Below are positions 1 to 11,300 of a stretch of DNA of 64,000 bases, in pieces. Numbering within the stretch: the stretch's first letter is position 1; every line of letters starts with the position of its first letter. The stretch is from assembly GCA_916613615.1 (NCBI GenBank), contig OU744725.1, positions 72,820,868 to 72,884,867 of the forward strand. The letters are read 5' to 3'. Origin of the DNA: Steromphala cineraria (taxonomy: Eukaryota > Mollusca > Gastropoda > Trochida > Trochidae). A program made the position numbers and the translations under genes. The notes under the pieces are model-generated. The model saw only the letters and a list, made by a program, of their open reading frames with translations, was not told where the DNA came from and made no database searches.

Positions 1-3000
1 ACATAAGGAAGATTTGAAATTTAGATTATTATTAAAAACCAGGAATTTTGAAGCATGTCAATCAGTCAAACGTAAATTTGGAAACTTATCTAAAGAAGTG
101 AGAGGACAGTTGTAAGATGATATTTAACAGGTTATTCAACTAGTTTTCATGAATTTCGACATGTGGATGTGTCAATGAAATGCATGAATGATAGTGTCAT
201 ATACATATATCACCGTAAGGTTCTTTTTTTCCCCCAGATAACTGCTGCAGTCATTTCAATGTGTCTACTGACAAACTGACAAAAATAAAACTTTTAATTG
301 AGCACGCACACTTTAAAGGGGTAGTAGCACGTTTTTGATAATTTTATTCTTTAGATTTTTCACTGATAATTGTGACTTAATGCTAAATGTATTATTTTGA
401 CAATGTCAGAAATATCATTACACACACCAATCATCCATAGTCAGAGGACAAAGTAAGAAGATTCACATAAAATCCATTGGCGGTCATTTTGTGTGAACAC
501 CTTTAATTCATTTTGTGTGAGAAAAAGGAATCGCATGGCTAAACTTTACGTTACATATTTGAATTATAACTGCTCCATTTAGTTTAAATACCTGGTCTTT
601 CAATTGGAACCATTAATTTTCATTTTCCTGACATCACCTTATATTCCTCATAAGAACATGCTACTGCCCCTTTAACTTCTTCCAACAGAAATTTTGCTAA
701 TGATATTGTTCATGCATTGCATCAACATGTGTTTGCATCTTGGCTTTAGTTTCAGATTTTGTATCGATACCGAATATTCCATAGATATATATTCTACGAT
801 AATACACATTTAAAAAAATTAAAATTCTGCTGTTTGAAGATTTTTTTTAGCGTAAAAAGAACTATAGAAAAGTTTATTTCTTAACATTCATTTCTTCTTC
901 ATGAATAGAGGTCAGAACGAAATGTCCATTGCTATAATGATCTGAAGCTGATGTAAAAGCTATCTACTTTGAATCTCGTTAGCCAGCTAGACAAAACTGA
1001 CAACATTTCATTATCTGCCATTAGCGCAAAGGCTATCTCACTGATAGCAAATTAGGAAGCTTTAACTATCTCTTCACTTCATCATACTAATTGAGAGTCT
1101 GTTGCTCAGTAATAAAGTACAGTCATCTGGTTCGTTAAGCGTGCTTGAGTCTCTGTATTGAAGAAATACTATATCAAGGACTACAGTTGTGTTACTTTGA
1201 TCCTTATCAAAGGGAAATAAACGAGAAAGGTTTTTAATTTCGGTGATGCTTTAAGTGAAATACACAATGATGTGTATCTTAACTTCTTTTACCTTAATCT
1301 AAGATCATTAGTTACAAAACAAGCAGACTTTGCGTATATCCTTTCCAAAAGGTTACTGTAGTATGAAGGTCATCTAGAAGGGTATCCGTATAATCAATCG
1401 ACTTCCGTGTGGACGGATCAAGGTACAGAACATCTTTGAGGACCATACAATTAGCTTTCCCGCATCATCATTTCCTGGAGTTAAGGTGCAAATAATCAAT
1501 GTACAAACTCGGTCAAATGGATCTTCAAAAACGTTAACCAGTCATGAGCCTTTAGATTCCACTTCTCATTAGCGTAAGTTGAAACATTTTTCTCTTTGAA
1601 GTGACATCAATAGAACTAATTGCAGGAATATCATATTTCTTAGGATATCCAGAGATTATTTATGACACACTATTTTTTATCAGTCAATCAGTTGTAATTT
1701 TGTGCCTAATTGATATATAAGTAACAAAATGCGATATTTTAACAATTTTCAAATAATGTAAAAATCAAAGTACATGAAGATGAATGAATTCTATCAACAA
1801 TATGTTTTATGCGAAGAGGCCGTGGGCATCAGAATTAATCCAAAACAAACTATGTATGATATAAACAATTTCAGAAGTATTTTGAACAAAGGACAGGAAT
1901 AAATAAGATAGGAGTGACAAGGTTTATCTAATGCATGGTCCAATAAGAAATAAAGTTAACATTCCTACTCATTATCCCCTGTGCAAGTAATGGTGGATTC
2001 TACATAGATACAAATAAGGTTAATCAAGAAGCTCATTGGTACAGCCTGCTGACATAGAGATATTCACCATACTGGTTGCATTGACTCGGTGTCATTAACT
2101 TGCATAAAATATTGAATTTTGATATTCTCATATTCACACATTCAAATACAAAAAGAGTCTTCCTAAAATGACAAATCGAATTTAAAAAATAAAATCCAAA
2201 GTTTGAATTACAAAACAAAAGGGTATGTATGTATTGCAATAAGATATCAAATATTTAAAGCAAAAAAAAGTAAAAGGTAAAAAAAAAAATTCAATTCCAT
2301 TAATGACAGTATCGATATATTTCAGGACTTCTTACATCCAAAAACCACATTGAAATGTTAGTTGAAGACATGAAGTGTGAAAGTGCATCAGGCATCTGTC
2401 AGAGAGATTCAAACCTGTAACCTCAAAATGAATGAAAATCGATTGAACTGGAGAAAAAATGTTTTTCAATCGATAGAGAGATTTAACATTTAGCATCATG
2501 TTGTGATCAGAGAAAAGTTAAGAAAGTAAGTTGAATGGTAAGAAGGCTTTTTCAATTAAATAACAGAGGCAGCACTAATAAAACCAATATCCAGGCCTCA
2601 AGGAAAATCAATTAGGGCACAGTTGATTTAGATTTCAAGTAAAGAGAAATTTAATTGAAAAATGATTTTTGTGGTTTGACAAAGTTTGCTGGTAGCATCA
2701 GTGCTGGAGCCCGAATCTAGGATTCAACAGACTTCACTCGAACATGTAAAGATCGTTGCAGATTATGAGATCCCAATTATAACAATAATACATATCACAA
2801 TGCGTGCGAAGATAAAAAATATTTATTTGAATTCATACATTAAGGGTGTGACATTGAAGTCATGGAATTACTGAAATAGTAAATAAATAATAATATAGGC
2901 AATGTTTAGGAATCGGTTTGGACCACTGATAACGAAGGTTCACGAAAGACATCATTCTTACATACATGTATCTTATTTAGAGAGAAAACCAATAGAGCAT

Positions 3001-3995
3001 GGTAGAACAAGAAGAATCAAAGTAATATGTACATGTTTTCGTGTGTAGAGAGAAAATCGATTGACACAAGCAAGTTATCAATTAAAAGTTATCAAGGTAA
3101 CTTTTAAACAGTTTAAGAAAAGAAAATCTGTTACACCTTACTTACTACACACCAGTGTTTTTTTTAGCTCTAGCTTATCTTTAATGTTTCCAAAGTCCAA
3201 TCGAATTTGCCTAACAGTAATTTGATTACAGTGTTAAAAGAAATGATAAATTTGGCATTTCAGAAAAAGAAAAAATATATCATTTAATGAGTTCTTTCGC
3301 TAATGAACGAGAATGACCAAAAACATCTTAATCCTCAACACAGGGAATAAAGTTCTATATTTACCACGAAAATCAGTAGTTATCATAGTCAGACACATAG
3401 TCATAATATGCAAAACAAAACACAAATAAAATGTTTTTTCACTAGATGTTTTGCTATCTACGTACAGCAAAAAACAAACGTCACTCACTGTTGATGAAAC
3501 AGAGTTAGAAGTATCTTTTGCACATTTTATGGTAATTTTCTTTTCCGTTTTAGACGCACCAAAGGTATTTTATGTTTCATATGTTTTAAGCTTTATAAAT
3601 GGTTGATGTTGGACAATGTTTGATTATAATTTTTCAATAATATGTAAATGTGCTTATCAAATGAGACGTTTAAAAATCTACCGCAACTAACACCAACACT
3701 TGTTTTGGTCGCGAACCTTAGCTTAAAGGAAATGTAATTCTTAGTAGTGTTAGAGTTTTAAAACTGACATTGACATATTGATGAGGTGTTCGTCCGTTAT
3801 CAGCAGACATGAGTTTCCTTCAATGAAAGCTACATGAGCCATTACCTGTTATATCAAACTATCAGCTTTAAATGAGAACTGAGAGGAGTTATAGAGGTCT
3901 CTTTAATTTTGATAGACTTCAAGAAGAGGCGTCATTATTTCTAACATGTTTTAAAGTCAATAATCTACATTCGTTGGAAACGCTTCTTTTATTCA
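1..3995. repeat. Segmental duplication block A, copy 1
   Basis: This block recurs in the same orientation at 24559-28484 (A2) and 43971-48004 (A3). The first bases (ACATAAGGAAGATTTG) are shared by all three, and the order of landmarks is the same. Apart from the TTAA-flanked MITE listed separately I see no gene. The short open frames in it (for example 2686-2874, also open at 46820-47008) have no recognisable domain and do not stay open in A2. Between about 1380 and 2870 this copy is almost identical to A3 and clearly further from A2. It lacks a roughly 135-bp stretch that A2 (25729-25880) and A3 (45129-45283) share, the junction being near 1165. Confidence 0.85.
317..671. mobile_element. MITE with TTAA flanks, copy in A1
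   Basis: A 355-bp element lies between TTAA at 313-316 and TTAA at 672-675. The left end reads AGGGGTAGTAGCACGTT and the right end, reverse complemented, reads AGGGGCAGTAGCATGTT, so the terminal inverted repeat is about 17 bp with two differences. TTAA target duplications are the hallmark of piggyBac-type transposition, so this may be a non-autonomous piggyBac-like element, though the termini are not a canonical piggyBac sequence. It has no open reading frame of note. The same element is at 24873-25226 and 44287-44631, so it predates the block duplication. Confidence 0.65.
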
Positions 3996-4119
3996 AAACA
4001 GGAGACTAGATAACTATAAAATCTAGTCAATCTGAAAATCATAGATTATTATATTGTTCAAATTAAAACCAGAAAATAATATTTTCACAATATCGCAAAC
4101 ATTTGCTTCTCTGAATTAA

Positions 4120-4221
4120 CTTCAGATTTGGCTATGTTTTTATCTAAGCAAAAGTACCATATGCCATTGTTTCAAAAATCATGGTTTTATACTATGACTG
4201 CATTTTGCTCGGGTACCTTGT
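4120..4221 (+). repeat. Short dispersed repeat, forward copy
   Basis: Present in B1 but missing from the same place in B2 (near 16120) and B3 (near 30085), where the flanks are joined. A reverse-complement copy lies at 29688-29796. The two share a core around CCATATGCCATTGTTTCAAA with only a few differences and a short indel. No terminal inverted repeat or tRNA-like box is evident. It may be a MITE or a fragment of a longer element. Confidence 0.6.
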
Positions 4222-5721
4222 TGGTCTCATAAGTAACACCTACATTCCATTACAGTATATATACATTAATAAAGTTTACCTTGATATGATATTTTGATTA
4301 AACACTAAGTAAAAAGGTAAACGTGTGTGTTGAGACTCGACTTATCATTTGAAACATACAAAGCAAACATTGATTCATTAAATGATGAATGCGAAATGTC
4401 TGTGATGGAGAGGTAACTTTGATTAATATTGGACAACCACAGAATCATGTTTACCGAAATAAAAATTGAATTACTTGTTTTCGTGTCAGGGTCGAGTTCA
4501 GTGTGTATACAAAATATAGAATAAGATATGTTTTCCGGATGAAAATTGTGATTTACTTGCTTTAATTTGAAGAAACATCTACCATGAGTAGCAGAATTAA
4601 AGGTTCTGTTTCCTTTATGGTTGTAATAGACAAGAAAAATATCATAAAATTATCAATTTAAAGATTACAACATTTATATTGTGTTTGCATTTGTGGGATT
4701 ATAGAAACGAGCTCAACTTAAACTGTCAGGTTATCATTTCAGTGTTTTCTGTTCACGTCTACTATAACACTGAAGATTCATTAGGAGGACTTGCCGGACT
4801 AAGATTGATAGAGTGGGGACTTAACTGCAATTCACATCAAATTTCTGGATACATTTGAGTGTTTTCCTATTTTTACACAACTATAACATAGAATGATCAA
4901 CAGAGGAACTTGTCAGTCAACAAACGAAGCCTCTTCCGCTGCAGTCTGTGAGTAATTGACAATAATAGAGAATTCTATTGGAGATTTCCTCGAACATGAA
5001 GCAATTATTGGAAGTTGATTATAACATCATAGGACGTGACCTTCAAATATAACATCTACATACTAGACACGCAGTGTTGAAACCCCCAAGTGAAAAGTGC
5101 GACTGAAACATAGTTATGTCATGTCTTAAGAAGTTAAGAAAACTCTGTTTTGAATTATATAAGAAGATCTTTTCATGTACCTGAAAAACGACTATAAAGA
5201 AATATCCTGAACTAGATGAGATAAGAGGGCAAAAACGTTGTTTTTTGTTTGTTTCATTAAGTCCTACCTAATTCGTTACCAAAAGGTTTTATATGTTGAT
5301 AGCATGTAGATGAAGTTTTCTTTATTCGTAATTATTTAACTTAAAAGTCAAACACAAGTAGAAAGGGAATCATGTCCCCAAGTGCCTTTTAACATCAAAC
5401 CTATCATACTCGGATGTATAAAAGTGAAAATTATTTTAAAAATCATGTTCTTATCACAATTTTACAATATTTTAATTCTTTTCACAAGTATTTAGTTTTT
5501 CAAAATGTCGTGTGGTATCTCAGTTTATCTTCGTTCCAATTCTACCTTTTTTAATTAAACATGAAAACAATGTTTCCTTTTACTGCATACATTTTAAGGT
5601 AATTGTTTAATTTGATGATTAAATAAATACTTATTTTTAAATACTTAAGTTTATATCATGAAGACGTCCTTATTGAAACACTTAAAGGTATATCTATGGC
5701 CATATGTCCTTGTAATCATTA

Positions 5722-6012
5722 ATGGCGGGATAGCGCAGAAGATTGCAAGTTCAGCTTCCCATCAGGAGAGCCGTGGACTCTACAGCTGTGACACAGAAGG
5801 GAACTGATTTACACACAGTGGGTTTTCGGTGCAATGCTACATTGAATTTCAGTGAAGTACCACCCATGGCTCGCTAGTTTCAGCCGATGCTCGCAGGTAA
5901 TAACGTCAATAGTGTTGCCGATTTTATCCTCGCAATATTTCTAGCAGCCGTGATATAAGTGAAATACTCTTGAAAGCCGCATTAAATTCCAAATCATCTC
6001 ACCTCACCTCAC
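5722..6012 (+). mobile_element. tRNA-derived SINE, copy lacking its B box
   Basis: Matches the SINE at 31582-31875 along its length. The head has an A-box-like GATAGCGCAG. Where the other copy carries a B-box-like GGTTATAATCC, this copy has a deletion of about 16 bp, so internal Pol III promotion is probably lost. The tail (CTAGCAGCCGTGATATAAGT, then GAAATACTCTTGAAAGCCGC) resembles the 3' end of SINE-like repeats common in gastropods and is followed by a short CTCAC-rich run. It is a non-coding retroelement that would depend on a LINE partner; the family assignment is from memory. Confidence 0.6.
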
Positions 6013-6129
6013 AGTCATTTAGCTTCATCTCTTCCTGATAACGACATCAGAAAACTGTAGAGGGTAAGGAGAGGAAAGGTATTAGAGGTGAATAACTCCC
6101 AGTGACATTGACCCACATACTCGTGTCCT

Positions 6130-8062
6130 CTTCATGATCAGTGGATGAACGAGAATTTATGTCCTCCGATGTAATGATGTACAACTTTGTGAAATGTTGA
6201 TTAGGATAATTACAACAAAACTCGTTAGTGAGGTGGACATCATTTCAACTCGTTAATGGAATGACAATAGGGACAACATTTCATTATCTATCATCAGTTT
6301 AGAGGATATGTCAACTCACCATCTAATAAGGAACCTGTAACTATCCTACACTGTATAAATTTGAGAGTGATGTCAGTGATGTGTCCTCATGATCAGTGGA
6401 TGAACGAGAATTTATGTCCTCCGATGTAATGATGTACAGCTTTGTGAAATGTTAATTAGGATAATTACAACAAAACTCATTAGTGAGGTGGACATCACCT
6501 AACTCGTTAATAGAATGACAATAGTGACAACATTTCATTATCTATCATTAGTGTAGAGGATATGTCAACTCAACATCTAATAAGGAACCTGTAACTATCC
6601 TAAACTGTATGGATTTGTGAGTGATGTTTGTCTGCTTATGAAGAGAAGTCAAGTGGTTCTTATAGAATAATTTTGTTTGCTAGTGTGTATCATTGAAATT
6701 CATTAGAAATTCTCATTTTAAGAACAGCTAGAAAGAATCCATACCTACACGTTCTTATAGCTATTTTAACCAGTTAGTCTTAGCTTGCAAAATCACTAAC
6801 AAGAACTGAAGCAACAAAACCCTCTTTGTTTCTTTCAGAATGAAGCAACAATGGATGAGGAATTATATAAACGTTTTCTTCGTTACTCATTTCCTGTACT
6901 ATCTTTAATACTCGAGCAGTGGTAAAATTATCAACATGAAAACCCATTTATATGGTGAGAATGAACATCGATATCTCACCATTTGATACATAAATAAAAT
7001 GCCGTTGTTCTGATTGCAATGGATTTAGACCAGTAATAATTATATTTCAAGCAACCAATCTGTGGTTTACTTTTGTGTTTTAGTCGATGATGTTTCACCA
7101 GCACTGTATTTTGATAGAGGATGATGACCTCTCTGTTGTTGCATCAAGACACAGAAGACCTTTCATAATCAATACAATCCCTTTAACTCGTTAATGGAAT
7201 GACAATAGTGACAACATTTCATTATCTGTCATTAGTGAACTATCCTAAACTGTATGGATTTGAGAGTGATGTTTGTCTGCTAATGAAGGGAGTGGTTCTT
7301 ATAGAGTGATTTTGTTTACTAGTGTGTATTATTGAAATTCATTTTAAATTCTATTTTTAAGAACAGCTAGAAAGAATCCATACCTACGCGTTCTTATAAC
7401 TATTTTAACCAAGGACGCATCTAAGTCCTAGCTTGCAACATAACTTACAAGAATTGAAACAACAAAACCCTCTTTATTTCTCTCAGAATGAAACAACAAT
7501 GAATGAGGAATTATATAAACGTTTTCTTCATTAGTCACTTTTTGTATTGTCTTTAATACTCGAGCAGTGGTAAAAATTATCAACATGCAAACCCGTTTAT
7601 ATGGTGAGAATGGACATCGATATCTCACCATTTGATACATAAATAAAAATGCCGCTGTTCTGATTGCAATGGATTTAGACCAGTAATAACAACCACTTAC
7701 AAAATATAATATATGTGTTCAAATACTGTATAATTAAATTTCAAACAACCAATCTGTGGTTTACATGTGTGTTTTAGTCGATGATGTTGTTGCATCAAGA
7801 CACAGAAGACAGGATCAATACAACTACCTTCCTTCCATGATAATTTCCTGGAGTGAAGGTGCAGATAATCAATGAACATCCTGGTCTAATGGATCTTCCA
7901 TCACCTTATACAGTAATGAGCTGCAAGAGTTTTCATCTACTCAACAACGTGTCCTAATTAGATAGATCATTGCATTATTCTCTTTGAAGTGACCTCCATT
8001 CCAACACCAATAAAAGCTACTGTAGGAAAGGTTTAATTGATGCCTTACTTTCAAGCGAAAAT
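6130..8062. repeat. Segmental duplication block C, copy 1, with internal tandem duplication
   Basis: A segment beginning CATGATCAGTGGATGAACG occurs at about 6135 and again at about 6386, a period near 250 bp, and its later part occurs a third time from about 7188. The module GAACAGCTAGAAAGAATCCA with what follows is at about 6725 and 7362. Single or partly duplicated versions are in C2, C3 and C4. No gene is seen. The small minus-strand frame at 7428-7640 also appears at 32252-32455 only because the DNA is duplicated, and it has no recognisable domain. Confidence 0.75.
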
Positions 8063-8189
8063 GAACTGCATTGGTTCAAATTTATTGATAGATTTTCTGT
8101 ATCAATGTGGTTTATTGAAATTTTACAAGTGCATATTTCCAATGTTCACTTTTGCAAAGAACAAAAGAAGAGATTTCACATAAATCTAT
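8063..8189. other. Unique junction between C1 and D1
   Basis: About 130 bp that do not recur at the other C ends. In C2 and C3 the LINE fragment starts at exactly this boundary, after AGCGAAAAT. No feature is visible in it. Confidence 0.5.
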
Positions 8190-8886
8190 TTGACGAAAAT
8201 CAGTTGTGCCTTTAGTGTACGCACGAATATCAACTTGGAGAACACGCTCCTCAAACCAAGATAGATACTTAGTTATAACAAGGCAAGCAACCAGAAGACA
8301 TCATTAGATTCCGTTCACTGCGCAATTACAAGCATTTTGGATGCTTGACGTACTTTTTTCTTCCTGTAGGCTTTGATGATATAACGATGGAATTTTGAAT
8401 TACTACAAAGCATCCATGTGATCAATGATATACACTTTGATGTTTTAAATAGAGTTCCGAAAGTTCCGAAATACTGATGTTCTACTAGTTCTAGATATGG
8501 AACTATGAGATCAGCTGAATATTTGAATATACTGTCCTTTTAATTAGAGCCTGTGTAAAATGTTACTAAATACTGATGTATAATTAACTATATTTAACTA
8601 GCTAGACATAAATACATTACATTATCATGTCTTGATTGGTACATTATTGTGCAAAGATCTTGAAGACAATTACCTGGTAATAGACTGTTGATTTCTTGTT
8701 GTTTACATACATAGAGTGGTAATTAACAGGTTAAATCAAACAAGCACGAAGCTTGGATAATATGCCTAAAGGTATAACAAGTTACTTCACTTTGTATTGA
8801 TAGCATCTAGTATAATATCCGTAAAAGCAAAATCGACATTACCTGTACATTCTGTTGTGTGATAAATCTTTGTGAATCTTTGCAAT

Positions 8887-8891
8887 CTAGT
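8887..8891. other. Empty BEL/Pao target site
   Basis: The sequence TTTGCAATCTAGTTTTAGGA runs uninterrupted here. In D2 the same flanks are split by the BEL/Pao element, with CTAGT on both sides (50398-50402 and 57428-57432). This fixes the element ends and shows that the insertion followed the D duplication, or that D1 descends from an unoccupied copy. Confidence 0.92.
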
Positions 8892-10859
8892 TTTAGGAGT
8901 TTTTTTGTCACTATGTAATTGGTTCCCCTAAATTGCACCTTTCGTTTTCATATTTCATTTGGTAAAAGTGATAATTTGACTTTAGTGGAAGATGTGTACA
9001 CAAAGTGTGGCGTCATCATTTGATGCATGGCGTATTACACAATGCCACTAGTTAGTGCCGCGCCCTGTTATGACGTTTGTTCACATATATGTGATAAAAG
9101 TTTGAAGACGATATGCAAAAAAACGTATGTGGTCTCTACAGCTTTTGTCTTCAAATAATAACCAAGAGATATAAGATGGACATACTCTGATTTTACCAAA
9201 GCTACAGACCTTAAATAAACAATTAAAAGGCTGGAAATTGCAATATTACTAATTATTATTAACAGCAGATCATTTACTTTTCAGAAGGAATCCTTTCACA
9301 TCTTTATCTGTTGATTTGAATATTGTCAGTGAATAACTGTTAATTCCCAGATGAGTTTGTGCTGCACTAGAACTGTCAAGTCAGGAAGATCAGTGGGCTC
9401 ATTCTCTGCATACGTGTCCGTCACTTCCATTTGTCCAAAATAAAATTCAGAAATTGTAGGTTTTAAATGAGTAGATAAGATTGTTTTTGACTTGAAAATA
9501 CAGAAACAAGTGAACAAGTTTAGTTTTTTATTCTCCTGATGAAAAAACAACAAGAAAGCGAAAATATTTACATACGATTACAGTGTATCAATACACACAA
9601 ACAACTGAAAGGAATGAACACTTTTACATTTCTTTGTGCAATATATGCATAATGTGGGATGTATCAAATATATTGGTGATGAGGCAATTGTGGTATTTGT
9701 ATGTTGTGTTATAGCATTTATCATATAATTCCTTACTCTTTCTCATCGACTAAGCCAGCACCACTAAGAAGAAAGCAGAAGCAATGAAGGAAACTTTTAA
9801 AATTTGGTTTTGTCTTTCATCATGTGAAAAAACATCCGTTTGATATTTCAGAGAACCATGCCAGTATAATCTGATTAAAGAACTGTTTGATGTATGGGAT
9901 GAAACTACAAAGAAGTGTTATGTGATAAGATCACGTTTTGTTGAACCCTTCATAGACGCAAAAGAAGATGAAAAGACAAATAACAATGGTTCTACCCGTT
10001 AACTTTGCAAAGAAGAAGACTTTTCCTAAACTCAATTTATCATAGAAATATATGTCCTTAGGAACTTTAACTTCATGAATAATTTTTTCATTTTGAAAAC
10101 TTTTCAAAGAGATGAAATCTGAAAAATGTTATGTTTCTTATACATTGATTGACCTATTCCCGAACAATTTCGTCTTGTTGATTGTTACGTTGTCGAAATC
10201 CAAACTTGTTGCCTTTTAGTTTAATTTTGTTTCAATTTATTGGTAACATACTATTTCAATGACACATTAAACTTTAAGAATTCCTATAAATAACATATTC
10301 ACTGACTTGGAAGCTTGTCATTCAAAATAAATGAAAAACGGAAGAAGAAGTTAAATGGTTGTCATACGGTGCATCGATATTGCATCGAAAACAATGAAAT
10401 GGTATGTTCTATAAAATAGGCTTTTACGTTACAAGCATTGGTACATGTTCTTAAATTACAACTAATGTGCTGGTCCTGAACAAAATAAATGAGTCTACAG
10501 TTGACTGACATGAAACAGTTGAAATAGAATAAATGTATCTTTCCAATCTCAAGGAGAAGATAGTTAACTGTTTCCGGTCTGTGGGGAGACGTGGGACTGA
10601 TCAGTACTAGCGGATTGGATCAAACACGTTAAAGAAATTGTTCTGTCGCAGGTGAGAGTGAAAATTTACCTGTTACCAGTCGTTCGAAGATCAAAGCTGT
10701 TTCATGAAGTAATAAATGTATGGGCTATGTATTGAGGGTTTGGCATAAACGATTATCAACAATATGTGGTAGATGACGTCACTAAAAGTGGGTTCGTTTA
10801 ATAATTCGGCAAATTTGCAGAGGGTACTGCAATTTTGACGTCGAAATATGTATTTTAAT

Positions 10860-11300
10860 TTATTATATGCTAAGCGATGAGAGACTGAGTTTTCTCAGTT
10901 CTAGAAAAGTGTTCCGCCACTGAGTGTGATATCACTTTTTCAAGTCAGTCAAAATATCACAGAGGGGATGAGGTCATGTGTACAATGGTTTGACGTCACT
11001 TCTACAATCAACGCGACGTCATCGCCGTCGCTAAGTTACGCCCAACAATGGCATGACGTCGCCAGAAAACTTTCGAGTCAAAGCCTTTTTGACATAAATT
11101 ACCAAATTTTCGACCACGGAGGCATATAATAAACAGAATATATTTTGTTATGAGGGTGATATCACTTATCTCTCATCTCGTGACGGGGTAAAGCCTATAT
11201 TTTCACTCGTGGCTGCGCCACTCGTGAAAATACTGGCTCTACCCCGTCACTCGATGAGAGATAAGTGATATCACACTCAAAACAAAAGATATCCTCTATG
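10860..11300. mobile_element. Insertion private to D1, foldback type
   Basis: D2 reads straight from TATTTTAAT into GTTGAAAACATG (about 59380-59400), while D1 has about 440 bp in between. The insert contains several TGACGTC motifs and ends in a long near-perfect palindrome. Its right end, ATATCCTCTA, is shared with the right end of a different insertion at 35035-35283. An open frame at 10926-11129 lies within it, but I recognise no domain and do not think it codes. Confidence 0.65.
11156..11274. repeat. Long palindrome (foldback)
   Basis: The left arm GTGATATCACTTATCTCTCA pairs with TGAGAGATAAGTGATATCAC on the right. The pairing continues through GACGGGGTA / TACCCCGTC and TTTTCACTCGTGGC / GCCACTCGTGAAAA to a centre near 11215. 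The arms are nearly 60 bp with few mismatches and almost no loop. Such a structure could extrude as a cruciform or give a hairpin transcript. Its role is unknown. Confidence 0.9.

Larger units (their letters stand above)
4008..6016. repeat. Segmental duplication block B, copy 1
   Basis: Starts with a CTATAAAATCTAGTCAAT landmark found also at B2 (about 16018) and B3 (about 29985). B4 joins block A directly at about 48005, having lost the first part. No gene is visible. This copy has a private about 100-bp insertion (4120-4221) and, like B3, ends in a tRNA-derived SINE that B2 and B4 lack. Confidence 0.8.
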
